A stretch of 64,000 nt of DNA, from the NCBI GenBank assembly GCA_009746045.1, contig RPFO01000017.1, forward strand, positions 507,001 through 571,000, read 5' to 3'. The notes under the pieces are model-generated. The model was not told where the DNA came from. It was given only the letters and a program-made list of their open reading frames with translations, and made no database searches. This document shows positions 10,005-21,068 of this stretch, in pieces. The translations under genes were made by a program, and so were the position numbers. Origin of the DNA: Mesostigma viride (lineage: Eukaryota; Streptophyta; Mesostigmatophyceae; Mesostigmatales; Mesostigmataceae). Numbering within the stretch: the stretch's first letter is position 1; each line of letters starts with the position of its first letter.

Positions 10005-11583
10005 ATGTCCTCAAATGAGGACATTTGGTTTTTGGACACCAGCAACCCGGGAGAGCAGCAATCTGGGCGCGCGAGAGGATGCCGGCTGGTTGGTCAGCCG
10101 CGGGGTGCCATTCGTGCGGGATGCCTGCCAACTCCAGGATGTCGTGGAGGAAGGCAGAAACAGGCGTCCCCGCGGTTAGGGGCTGGGCGCGCCCGGCCGA
10201 GTCCACCAAGATGGCCTGGCCGCCCTGAACCGCGATGGGGGCCCCGAACTCCACGCGCAGCATGGCGGCCTGCGCCAGGCTGAGGGAGGTGATGAGAAAG
10301 CCCCCACTGGCAACCGGGCCGGGAGGCGGGGCCTGGGCGTCCAAGAAGAGGCGAAGCTGCCGCGGGGACATGAGGCCCAGGTCGGCGCCGCCCGCGAGGT
10401 AGGCCGCCCGCACCGAGACCTGTGCGTCTCGAGCCACCGCCGTGACGAACTCGACCACCTCCTGACCCACCCGCTCGTCCAGGGAAAGCAGCTCTTCCTG
10501 CCGGGCGGCCGGGAGATGCCACGGCAGCCGGCAGCCGGCGTGATATCCTTCCAAGACATACCCCCAAAGAGTCGAGGGCCGTCACCGGGGGGGCGGCGGA
10601 AAGAAATGTCGCCCGCACCCGCGCAACTAGGGCCAGGAAGGCCGGGGGCCTAGGGAGCGAGGGGAAGGCGGCCTCCAACCCGACCGCGTCCAGCAACAAA
10701 GGGCAGTACGCCCAAGAAAAGGTGGCGCGGCCCACCACGCCGACAATGTGCGAGGGCGGCCACGAGGTGAACGCGTGGGCCCGGGGGCCGCCGTCCCACG
10801 CGGCAAGGACGGGGGTGGCGGCTGGGTGGCCAACCGCGGCCGGGGAAGGGAGGCCAGAGCGTCGGGGAGCGAGGGGCCGGGGCGGGCGCCGGGGCCGCCA
10901 GGCCCGCCGGGGGTCGGCCGGGCCCAGTCCAGGCGACAGCGCCGCGCCCCCGGCCGTCGGCGGGGCCAGGCGACGGGTGGGGCCCCGGGGCCGAGGGCGC
11001 CAGGGCCCGAGCAACGGCGGCCCCATCGGGCAGGCCACGGCCCGCCCCGAGGGCCTCGGCAGGGGGGCACACGGGGCAGGGGGCCGGAGCACCCAGCGGG
11101 GAGGGCAGCCCGGAGGCCCGCGGCCCGCGGGGGGGGACAGCGCGGGCACGTCCAGGAGCCCGGCGGGACCCGGTAGAGCCGGGGAGTAAGACACTGCAAG
11201 TGCCACCCGGAATTGCAAGCATCACAAACTAACATGTGGTGCCCGCGGTGCCCGCTCCGGCAGACCTCGCAGACCAAGGAGGGGGAGACCGGGGCGCCCG
11301 AGCCCCCCGCAGCCGGGTCGCCCACCTCCGCAAGAAGGGCCGCAAGCCGAGAGGACCGCCGAGGCGCCAACCGGGGAGCGGCCGGGGGAGCCGTTGGGCG
11401 AAGGGGGTCGTGGGTCGTCCATGAACAATCAGGGCAGGCGTGGCAGCCACCGAGGGGGGGGGCTGGGGGGTGTGGGGGGCACTTATACATGGGCACGTGC
11501 TCAATCGTGACACGTGGAATAAGGTTGTCAGCGTTGCCGGCTTCCCCGTGACCAAAAGGATTGGCGTGCACAGGTGTGCTCAC
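10005..11583 (-). pseudogene. PHD-finger ORF, probable ORF1 of the non-LTR element
   Basis: The minus-strand frame starting near 11583 has a Pro-rich N-terminus, then a canonical C4HC3 PHD finger: CEVCRSGHRGHH, VCDACNSGWHLQC and WTCPRC, encoded about 11275-11140. PHD fingers usually read histone H3 tails. The coding frame shifts several times after the finger. The last 180 codons (10554-10003) form an open frame ending near the palindrome that contains a second MSSFEDI-type ORF2 start. The overlap of an ORF1 stop with an ORF2-like start suggests this is the first ORF of the same element family as 4.2-8.36 kb. The region after the PHD finger matches no family I know. Confidence 0.6.
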
Positions 11584-11595
11584 TCGCTACGGAAG

Positions 11596-11644
11596 GTTGT
11601 TGTTGTTCTTGTTGTTGGTTCCCACGCCGCGGATGTGCAGCAGA
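11596..11644 (+). repeat. Dispersed (GTT)n + CCCACGCCGC motif
   Basis: A (GTT)n tract is followed by CCCACGCCGCGGATGTGCAG. Related copies are at 15484-15528 (+), 16421-16456 (-), 55000-55036 (-) and 55384-55413 (-). Confidence 0.7.
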
Positions 11645-12199
11645 GATTCTATAGTGGCCGAGCGCCGGATGTATATTTAGTATATCGGATGGAACTAGAT
11701 GACGTGGGATACAACAAACAACAACAACAAGAAGAAGAACAACAACAACTATGACGTGGATGGCAACAGGTTCGCCGACAGTGCAGTACCGACAGGGTCC
11801 ACCGGCGCGGGAAAAACTCAACTCAACTCCTGGCCCGGTCTATACGGATTTTAAGTTAAAACCGAACCGGTCATTTTTAGCTGAAAATTGGGTCCGGAGG
11901 TAAAAATTTCAGTCTATACGAAACTAAACTGTCTGGACCGCAAGTAGAGTGGTTCCCGCCAAGTCGATGACGTGGCGCCAGCTCCGTGCCCGGGCAATCA
12001 GGCAATTACAGGCAATTGAACCCAAAACACTGACGGCGGGGAAGGGGAAGATGACCCGCGGTCGCCAGCCATGGCGGACAATGCCGAAGGAGATGGACCA
12101 TTTCTGCCACCCGAAGCGCGAAATCATTGCGTGCCATGCGGAGTCGCCCATGGGAAAACGCCGAAGTGGACGATGAGAGAAAAAGCGCGTTTCGGGCAT

Positions 12200-13540
12200 G
12201 TCCTAATTGACGAAAGCATCCGAGCAGCGTATTTTAAAGGATATATATCGGTTTCTTTTTACTTTTTATGATGATTTGTAGTCGTAAACTTGCAAGGGTG
12301 GCCAGAAATCGCCGAATCTAGCGACCATGCTGCACAACTTTGGTGTGCCGCAATGCGCCATTTTGCGGCCACCGCCTGGGCTAAGGTAATGCCAGCCATG
12401 CCAGGTAAAGCTGAGTTATCGTTTCCTTGTCGACGTAAGACGTTTATGTATACGTTCTAGCTTGTGTAGCACATTCTTTTTGCATTATTCATGTTCTTTC
12501 TTGACCATGGCCTGGCCCCTTCCTAAAACACCATTCTTAGATGCCTCCCTCAGTCAGTTGACCTGCCATAGTGTGATGGTGATAAGTTTTAGAGGCTGTA
12601 TGGGTTTGAATACCTCCATATATGTTTGTTATACATTTCCCACACACATATTGCATGAGTGTGAGGCAGTTGGCTGGTCTCTGTGGCATCATCAAGCATG
12701 TAACCGGTGAGTAGAAGCTTCCCATTGTCAGTGAGCATGTGCCACCAGGTGTGCTGGCCATCACCTGGCAAGCTATAGCCGGCAGCTTAGGCCTAGTTAA
12801 TCCTTGCTAGGGCAAGCTGAAATAGGCTTCACATCACTAGTTTGTTGGTGGCTGCCTCCTAGAATGCATGCCTTGCGTAGGGTGTCCGTACCACGTTACC
12901 TACGTGCATGGACAAGGTGGCACCTGCACATAGGTGCCATGTAAGGGCAGTGTGATGATGCAGTTATGTTTCCCCATCATTGTGGAAGGGAAATGTATTG
13001 TATGGCATGGTTGGTGGCCTTATTAGTAGGTAGTATGCCAAGCCCTACCCCCTTGGTTGCTTTTTACCAACGGTACCCCTACGGGCTGTACTGGGTGTAC
13101 GTAGCTGCTGGTATACCCAACCAAGTGATGACCCCAATGGCTCAAACTGCTCAGCAACTAATTGTTTATCATCCCTGAAGTGGTAAGTGCCTAGCTCTTA
13201 GAACATGATTCAAAATACACATTCTACCAAAACTGAAAACGTGCGTCTTGACCGCCCTGACTTTTACGGTAGTTATACATGGCCTACTCTGAATATATGT
13301 AAGGTTGTGATGTATCAACCCGAAGAGCAACTCATGCACATGCTTGGCCCCCAAGGACAGCCATTGGATATGGGTAGGTTGGATGGCGTCTGGTTTTCAA
13401 AGTTGTGAAGTTACAACCGATGCATCGGCAGTATTTCTGCCCATTTAGGGGTTAAGTTTGACAACTGTGATGACTACCATTGCACATGCATCCTTTTTGA
13501 CATTACAATAGCGGGATTAGGCAACATTCTCATCCTCACC
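12200..13540. other. Interior of the Harbinger-like element, no recognised gene
   Basis: Short frames only, none with a motif I can identify. Confidence 0.4.
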
Positions 13541-13544
13541 GCTT

Positions 13545-14289
13545 GCGGGTAAAAAAAACTGGCAACCAAACACCAGCCACACGTGGCACACTGAAGCATA
13601 CACCAAGGTGGGTAAAAAAAACTGGCAACCAAACACCATGCCACACGTGGCACACTCAAGCATACACCAAGGTGGGTAAAAAAAAATGGCAACCAAACAC
13701 CATGCCACACGTGGCACACTCAAGCATTATACACCAAGGTGGGTAAAAAAAACTGGCAACCAAACACCATGCCACACGTGGCACACTCAAGCATACACCA
13801 AGGTGGGTAAAAAAAACTGGCAACCAAACACCATGCCACACGTGGCACACTCAAGCATACACCAAGGTGGGTAAAAAAAACTGGCAACCAAACACCATGC
13901 CACACGTGGCACACTCAAGCATTATACACCAAGGTGGGTAAAAAAAACTGGCAACCAAACACCATGCCACACGTGGCACACTCAAGCATTATACACCAAG
14001 GTGGGTAAAAGAAACTGGCAACCAAACACCATGCCACACGTGGCACACTCAAGCATTATACACCAAGGTGGGTAAAAAAAACTGGCAACCAAACACCATG
14101 CCACACGTGGCACACTCAAGCATTATACACCAAGGTGGGTAAAAGAAACTGGCAACCAAACACCATGCCACACGTGGCACACTCAAGCATTATACACCAA
14201 GGTGGGTAAAAAAAACTGGCAACCAAACACCATGCCACACGTGGCACACTCAAGCATTATACACCAAGGTGGGTAAAAAAAACTGGCTA
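13545..14289. repeat. 62-67-bp tandem array, about 12 units
   Basis: The unit contains GGGTAAAAAAAACTGGCAAC, then CCATGCCACACGTGGCACAC and a CATACACC or CATTATACACC end, which gives two length classes. The palindrome CCACACGTGG lies in each unit. The last unit is truncated at ACTGGC, exactly where the transposase C-terminal coding begins. The ORFs repeating CHVWHGVWLP are translations of the array. Confidence 0.95.
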
Positions 14290-14900
14290 GCATGTTGCAT
14301 GTCGTAGGTCACATGTCAATGCACGGTGAAGGATGCCAAAGCGGTGAATAAGAATCCCGAATGCACGCTCTATGACCTGCCTGCACAAAGAGATGTAATA
14401 GTTACATGCGTCCTCTTGGACGCTGAGACCCCTTCCTGGGTAGGGAGTCACAAGCCAAGGCTTGATGATGTATGCCTCATCTGCCACTATGTAGAATCCT
14501 TCTGGCAGGCCAACACGTGCCAATTCCGTGTGCAAAGAGCTGACACGAAATGCGACACTGTCATTGGTACTGCCGCAACATTTGTTGGAGCCATACAGAA
14601 AACGACATTTCGAATCGCACACAGCTTGCATGACAAGCGCATAAAACCCCTTACGATTCTAGTACTGCCTGGGGTTCGCTACCTCCGACTTGAAGGTTTT
14701 TTTTTATCTTGATTGCGATACCATCGAGCGCACCAACACAACCATCAACAACTCCCCTGGTCGTCTGGTTGAATCGAAACCATCGGCCAAACGCGACAGT
14801 TCTCCCGAATCATCCGTGGTTGCGCGTGCGCTTCTCATTAGCAGCTCGCGGCAAGCCAAACCGACTTACGTAGGGCTTGGAAACGTGCACCACGCCTGGA
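14287..14900 (-). pseudogene. DDE transposase of PIF/Harbinger type, broken
   Basis: All three catalytic acidic motifs are visible: GALDGIAIKI (first Asp, 14734-14705), FYIVADEAYI (second Asp) and CRQVIERAFGIL (Glu). Conserved landmarks of the DDE_Tnp_4 nuclease surround them (RKGFYALVMQAVCD, LVTPYPGR, RFGILHRAL). The frame shifts in the nine-base T run at 14697-14705. An in-frame TAG (14661-14659) replaces the second residue of the usual YYNRKG motif. The longest intact piece is 114 codons (14631-14287). The shift may be a homopolymer artefact, but the TAG looks like real inactivation. Confidence 0.85.
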
Positions 14901-15355
14901 GAGACCTCTTTATCCTGTACGCCTTCGCATCATCTTCAAATCATGCAAATCATTCCAGTCCCCCCTGTCAATCCTGTCCTCGTCGGGCTTGCGCATAAGG
15001 TGGTATGACTGGCGAGACATTATGGCCGCGTGTTTTCGTGCTTTAAATACGCAACTGAAATGGTCGGAATTACCAACTGCCATGGCACACACAGCTATGG
15101 CAACCAGCCTTCACGTCGGTAGCAGCAGCCCGACCACCAGGGTTTTCCCGCCAATTATTCCTTTTTAACTTTTAACTCCGAAAAAAAAATAACAGGGGTC
15201 CGTGGCCAAGCCCGTCTGGAGTTATTTTTTATCTCCGGTGAGTTAAAACCGCAAGTTATTTTTCACCGTTGGATGAAAACCGGCCCTCAATCTCACCGTC
15301 CATTGTTTCCCGCCACTTTTAACTCCGCGAAGTTAAATCCCGTATAGACCGGGCC

Positions 15356-16517
15356 CATATGAGGTATCAACAGTGCTGTGAAGCCTGTGATGGACTGAAT
15401 AAAAAATACCCATTTACCCGGAAAGCCTGTGATGGACTGGTGCTGACACAAATCTCGGGGATTCGTGCAAAGTTCGCGCAAAGTTGTTGTTGTTGTTGTG
15501 TCCCACGCCGCACATGGGCAGCAGAGAAAGCGCAAAGTACGGTTCCAACTTCTTACAAAATGCTACCTAGGTAGTCTTGGTCAGCTTGACACTTGCCAGG
15601 ATGCGTCTACTGTTGTCTAGTCGCAATAAAGATTTTTCTGGCTAGTCCGTATTTGCGTTACGTCACAACTCAGTGCCACTTGTTATTTGTTAAATTGAAC
15701 GAGGCTTGTCAGCAGTTAGCACTCGGCACTTGGCAATAACATTTTTTTGGCATCCATACTAAGTACTGTAAAATAGAGAGTTTTTGCAGAAGCTTTAGCA
15801 GGTCATTTCTACGGACGCAAGAGAAAGATATGGGTAGCCGTTCTTTTGTAACGCATGCATACGGATCCTTGTTCTGTATGATCAGACGCCGCGATGGCTT
15901 CCGGATGAAGGCAGGTCGGTGTCGGAAATGGCAAAAAATTACAAGTGCGCGCGCGCGGGCGTGCAAGCTAGGTCGCATATATACGTAATGGCCGGTGCGG
16001 AGTTGCGGCGTTAGGAAGAGACCGCCACAAGCTGTGCTTGCGCATGTCGCCGGTCGCGTAGTGGAATACATGACTTACCCTACCATCTCTAAGGGCGTGG
16101 CCCGCTTGATGCAGCGCAATGCTGCATTTTTTTCTGCTACTTCGCGATCGGGCCTTGAATTTTTCCACACGAATTTTTCTAGATCTGGGAACCCTGCAAT
16201 CACCGCCACCTCCTACAGGATCGGGTTAGAGGGCTTGCTAGCGTCAATCAGCCTCTGCATGTCCATTAGAGCACCTCTCTACTCAGATCTATTACGGGCA
16301 TATTGCATCATATAACTTCCTGCAGCGGTCCAATTTCTGGACTCGCCAACAGTTAATGTTGCATCGTGCAGACCTCACCCGAGTCCGGAAAGCACTCCGG
16401 ATTCCCGACGTACTTACAACGTGCGGCGTGCGGGACACAGCAACAACAACAACAACTTACAACGTCGGCCAGGTATTGAGTGAGAACACTATTCCTGGAC
16501 GCATGCCACTAGTGAGT
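15356..16517. other. Intergenic stretch between two TIR elements
   Basis: No gene is recognised. It includes two copies of the (GTT)n/CCCACGCCGC motif (15484-15528; inverted at 16421-16456) and a short direct duplication around AGCCTGTGATGGACTG (15376 and 15425). Confidence 0.5.
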
Positions 16518-17234
16518 ACTCTGGGCTCCAACTTGGGGTAATAGTGGGGTAAAAGTGGGGTAATTTCAGTATGAAATTACCCCACATTTACCCCACTTTT
16601 ACCAGGGTAATTTGCCGCTAATTTTTAGGGTAATTTTATTACCCCACTATTACCCTACTATTACCCAAGGTAATAGTGGGGTAGTTACTTGTGTGGTACA
16701 TGTTCACCCCATTTTACCCCATAATTACCCCATAATTACCTCAGTTTTTAAAGGGTAATATTTTAGGTGAACATTAGATTACCCTATGCTACCCTACATT
16801 TGCCTCATCCTTCCTTTGGGTAATTCATACATGCTTGTTCAAATGTACTTGAAAATTTCCACACATGCACATGAACAACCAAGAGGTTTTTTTATTGAAA
16901 AAATAGAATACAAATACTGTCTTCATCATGACGTCTTCATTATGTCAAGCGACCATTGCTTGTCGTAGTCAATTGACTAGCTTGCAAGCTAGCCCCGTCA
17001 TAACAACCTTAGCACCTTAGTTGTCTCTTTGACCTTAGCACCTGCAGCAAGTAACAAAAAATCAAGCACACAAAAGCATGAGATGGAAACTTGGTTAGTT
17101 CCTAATTGGGATGCACACAACCTAAGAATGCATGAGCACTTGGGAATCATACTAAGGACTAAGTTAAGTTAAATTAAAAGGACGTGCTGGAAACTTCCCT
17201 AAATATCAAAAAACAAAACAAAACCAAAAACCTG

Positions 17235-17668
17235 AAACTAGCGATGCACACTAAGGAAGGATGCTAGGGCTGCACACTAAAGAAGCATGCTAGGGCCGCA
17301 CACTAAGTGAGCATGCTAGCGATGCACACTAAGGGAGCATGATATAAGGGCTTCACACTAAGGGAGCATGATATAAGGGCTTCACACTAAGGGAGCATGC
17401 TAGCGATGCACACTAAGGAAGCATGCTAGGGCTGCACACTAAGGGAGCATGCTAGGGCCGCACACTAAGGGAGCATGCTAGCTAGCGATGCACACTAAGG
17501 GAGCATGCTAGCGATGCACACTAAGGAAGCATGCTAGGGCTGCACACTAAGGGAGCATGCTAGGGCTGCACACTAAGGAAGCATGCTAGCGATGCACACT
17601 AAGGAAGCATGCTAGGGCCGCACACTAAGGAAGCATGCTAGGGCCGCACACTAAGGGAGCATGCTCGC
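17235..17668. repeat. Tandem array, unit about 29 bp (GCACACTAAGG.AGCATGCTAG)
   Basis: About 15 units alternate between GATG, GCTG and GCCG starts and GGGAGC or GGAAGC centres. Two units have the variant GATATAAGGGCTTC. Confidence 0.93.
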
Positions 17669-17929
17669 TTTTATATCCCCGGCCTTTTACCTCAGGGCTT
17701 GACGCTCAGGATACCACCTCGTGTCCAGGCCATGCCGCAGGTGGCATGCATACCTGCTTTCACAACCACAGCCCACGCATTGGCAGCAAACACAGGAACG
17801 GGGATGAGTTGGCCTAAGTAAGGTGGGCGGCAGGTGCCTGGGGTAGTCGCAGCCGTGTCCCAATGGTGTAACACATGGAGAAGCGGTACCTGCAATAGCG
17901 AAAATCTGCCAACAAAACAGTTGAGGGAC

Positions 17930-18480
17930 ATTTCATGACACTCCAAGTCGAAATACAATAGACCCGGCAGTTAGAAGAACGAAGGCACACCTGCACGACA
18001 GGGAATGACGCACCGGAGAGGCTCGGTAAGACAACGGCGCCTCCCTTCCCGTGGCTGAGCGAACCACAATGGAAAAATACTGCCAGGTTCCGGCAAAAGA
18101 ATCGCAAGGCGTTCGAAAACATCCGCCATCGAAATACAGCAACAAAGAGCGGGAGGCATACCTGCCATCCGGGAAGTGAAGCAACGAATGTGATGGCTGA
18201 GCAAACTGGGCCTCCTTTCCCGCTGCTGACGGAAACACAACGCAAACAGACGGCCTCGAAGCATAGTAGTGCATGCAACCACGTTCCAAAGCGTCCCAAA
18301 TCGAAATAAAACAAAACCGATCGAAAAAGACGGTGGCATATGTGCATGGCGGAACATGTTGTTATGGAACCGCCCGGTAAGCACACTGCCCCCCCCCCCA
18401 TCCGCTCCTGACGTGAAGACAAAGGAAACAGACCGCCTGGAAGCCAAAATATCCATGAGACACCGTTCCATATCCCGGCA
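17930..18480. repeat. Degenerate 130-180-bp direct repeats
   Basis: Three or four diverged units share GTCC(C)AAATCGAAATA, CCTCC(C)TTCCCG and CAAACAGACGGCCT-type segments. The overlapping minus-strand frames of 118-223 codons follow this periodicity and have no known motif. Confidence 0.5.
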
Positions 18481-19496
18481 AACAAAACCTCACCTTACCC
18501 AGGCGTCACTACCGGTGCCACCTTCTTACCCTGACAGTTGGTCCCAGCAATCTTCTCCTCTTAAGAGCATACGGCACCCAGTGTCCAGATTTTCAAAAGA
18601 CCCGTCATCAAATACCTAAGCATCTGTCATTTTAAACCCCCGTTTCCAAGCGTCCAACAATGAAAGTGTAGCTTGCCCAACAGGCACGACCTACAACAGG
18701 TGGCTGTCGACAGCCATACCGTCATCCGCGGCCATCATTTGAAATTTCACGCTTGCCTGCTAAATTGGTGGGCCGACCGTTGGTTGCCGCGGGGTGGGTA
18801 AGGCTAGTGGCCCGTGGCCCGTGGCCCGTGGCCCGTCGCAGCTACTTCGTCCGTCGTCTGTCGCCGCTGATAACTCGTTTCCGTCCCTTTTCAATAAGTA
18901 AGGAGCTCCTTCGCTGCGCTCCGAACATTACCCGACCGAGATAGTATAGCGGCCGAGGGCCGGATAATATACTTAAGTATATCCGGTCACCGGTGGTACT
19001 AGCTTCGCGCGTAGTGTACCTAGGAATCGAAAGATCTCCGGAGTACGAGCGAATGCCTGATTTTTCCATCACGATTTTCTACGAACTGTCGGACCAACGG
19101 TTTTTCATTAGGGACACATGAGATGCTAACCCTAGTTCTGCTAGCAATGGTTGTTTCAAATGATAGGTACTAGTTCATTTTAATCACATAATACATACAA
19201 ATAAGGTTTTAGCCTCTATTACCCTCATATTACCAGATATTACCCTATATTAGCCCCTAGGGTAGAACTATGGTAATAAATTACCCACATTTACCCTTGG
19301 AGGGTAAAACACGGGTAATATTTAACCATTTCTACCCGGCTTGGAGGGTAAAAACCAGGTAAAACCAAGGTAAAAAATTACCCCACAATTACCTTTTACC
19401 CCCGCATTATTACCTTGACTGAGGGTAATAATTTTTTACCTTTTACCCCACTTTTACCTCATTTTACCCCACTATTACCCAAGTTCGAGCCCAGAG

Positions 19497-20041
19497 TGTG
19501 CATCCTGCATGCATCCATGCATGCATCCTGCAACGCCGTTGAAGGGCTAGGTTGTTTAAAATATAGATTTAAATTAAATCAAATTATAACATATCAAGGA
19601 GACAACCAGCGCATATCTCCGTGGGAAGCATCTGTATGTAACACATATCGCTGAGAATGAGCATGTTTTTAAAAACATTATAGGCTACAACCTAGTGGTT
19701 TTTATATTTAATTTTAGGCTACATCCATGCATGTGGGGGATGTAAACAACTGAACAACTTACAACTCTGGCCGGGTGCACTACAAGGTGCACGTGCACCA
19801 CCATGATGATGTATCATACCTAAAAGGCCTGGCATGGGGTGGAAGATGATCATGGCTAGGCAACAGCTAGGGCAAGGCATCTCAGCAGGTTTTTTTCTAA
19901 AAATAAAAAAAATCTACAATTCCAGAGAGTACTTAACTCTAGGACTAGGTTATATCAAGCTGGAGACAACCAACGCAGGCCAAAAGGTTACATGGTTAAA
20001 CAATTAAGTTTACAGCTAATAAACCGTGTAGCCGAATGCAA
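19497..20041. other. Unannotated stretch
   Basis: No gene is seen. Two copies of the motif ATATCAAGGAGACAACC occur (19591 and, diverged, 19952). Confidence 0.5.
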
Positions 20042-20121
20042 TACAGGGGTCACCCGCAGTATCGCAACAAGAATCGCAACTCAAAAAAAAAATTTTTATC
20101 ATCCACTTCGATTAAGGGCAG

Positions 20122-20691
20122 TGTTACGCCGCGGATATCTACCTCCACCTCTACCTCTAATGGGCCTGATACTACCTAAACTGGTCAGGCCTCCTACTTA
20201 ACCCTCTGGCGAAAGACGAACGTGACGGAGCTGATCTCAATGCATTAACGTAAGTGTTGCTATAATACGCCATACAACCATTTACCAAAACCCGTTTACT
20301 CCAGGAATAGAGGAAGGAAACACAACTACACTGCCGTGACCCAAGCCTAAATGTGTCAATTCACTTAACACACGCCGAGTAACCACACAAGGAGTGGAAC
20401 GTGCATAAATGGTCACCAACGGTCCAACAGGCTCGGGCCGACCTGGCCCTCGCCTGCAGAACCACAGAAACACAGGCAGGTGCACAGATGCACGCCGGTC
20501 CACTACATTCTACAAAAGGATAAGGACCACTAATATAGTACGCGGCGCGGCGCCCAAAGGCACCCAATATACCACAGTACTGTTACGGGGACAATCATGT
20601 CCAGACTAGAACTGCACGTAACCTAGGAACAACCGAGGCCAAGGACCTAATTTACGTCCGTAACTACAACGAATTGTTACGCGACGTAACA
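20122..20691 (-). repeat. 3' LTR
   Basis: 570 bp, TG...CA ends with a 7-bp inverted terminus TGTTACG/CGTAACA. It is preceded (in element orientation) by the polypurine tract. Short ORFs identical in both LTRs are not genes. Confidence 0.95.
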
Positions 20692-20704
20692 CCTCCCCCC
20701 CCAC
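20692..20704 (-). other. Polypurine tract
   Basis: Read on the minus strand, GTGGGGGGGGAGG abuts the 3' LTR, the expected position of the plus-strand primer in LTR retroelements. Confidence 0.85.
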
Positions 20705-21068
20705 AAAAGGTAGGGAGCCCTCTCCCTACGCAGAGAGGAGGGAACCAGAGGGGTAGGAAAATAATCCTAACGCACCCAGCACACACCAACACAATCGATA
20801 GACCATCCCAGATACAAAGCACCAATAGTTCACACGGTCTCCACCACCACGCCGGGTGGTGTAGGGTTAGCCAGCACCAAGCCTGGTGGTAGGTTCCCCT
20901 AACTGCCTGGAACGGAGTCCTGACCGGGGGGGACGGCACTGGGCAGGACACACAGAGTAAACACATCAGCGCTAAGGACCAAGAACAGCCAACCAACTGG
21001 CCAGAATATGAGGGCGACTCTACATACCGGAGGGACAACACCCTCAGGTCGGGCTTAAGGCCCTCTAT

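Larger units (their letters stand above)
11832..15355 (-). mobile_element. PIF/Harbinger-like DNA transposon, 3.5 kb
   Basis: The termini are GGCCCGGTCTATACGG at 11832 and its inverse CGTATAGACCGGGCC ending at 15355, with looser similarity beyond. The interior holds a DDE transposase remnant on the minus strand (14287-14900) and an abutting tandem array (13545-14289). No exact 3-bp TSD is seen; the flanks are CCT and CAT. The expected second (Myb-like) Harbinger ORF was not recognised in 11.9-13.5 kb. Confidence 0.65.
16518..19496. mobile_element. TIR element of about 3 kb with GGGTAA-rich ends, no transposase recognised
   Basis: The left end (from 16518, ACTCTGGGCTCCAACTTGGG) and the right end (to 19496) are inverted copies. 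The subterminal regions 16530-16800 and 19200-19480 are both packed with GGTAATAGTGGGGTAA-type blocks in both orientations. The flanks GTGAGT and GTGCAT are only a rough match, so the target duplication is unresolved. The interior holds a 29-30-bp satellite and degenerate longer repeats. It is probably non-autonomous. Confidence 0.6.

Noticed and set aside
10003-10554. Possible RNase H-like or DIRS-type C-terminus (HEWHPAADQPAGILSR)
   Set aside because: The resemblance to the A-D-x-LSR motif is weak, the catalytic acidic residues were not found, and its position upstream of the RT ORF does not fit.
13474-13914. Repeated CHVWHGVWLP-type ORFs
   Set aside because: They are translations of the 62-67-bp array inside the Harbinger-like element.
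13545-14289. Regular direct repeats considered as a CRISPR array
   Set aside because: The repeats are contiguous without unique spacers, and the sequence is eukaryotic.
19478-19496. GTTCGAGCCC resembling a tRNA B box
   Set aside because: It lies in the terminal inverted repeat and no A box or cloverleaf can be drawn around it.
20282-20609. Small ORFs duplicated at 29100-29427
   Set aside because: They are identical because they lie in the two LTRs; no independent coding evidence exists.
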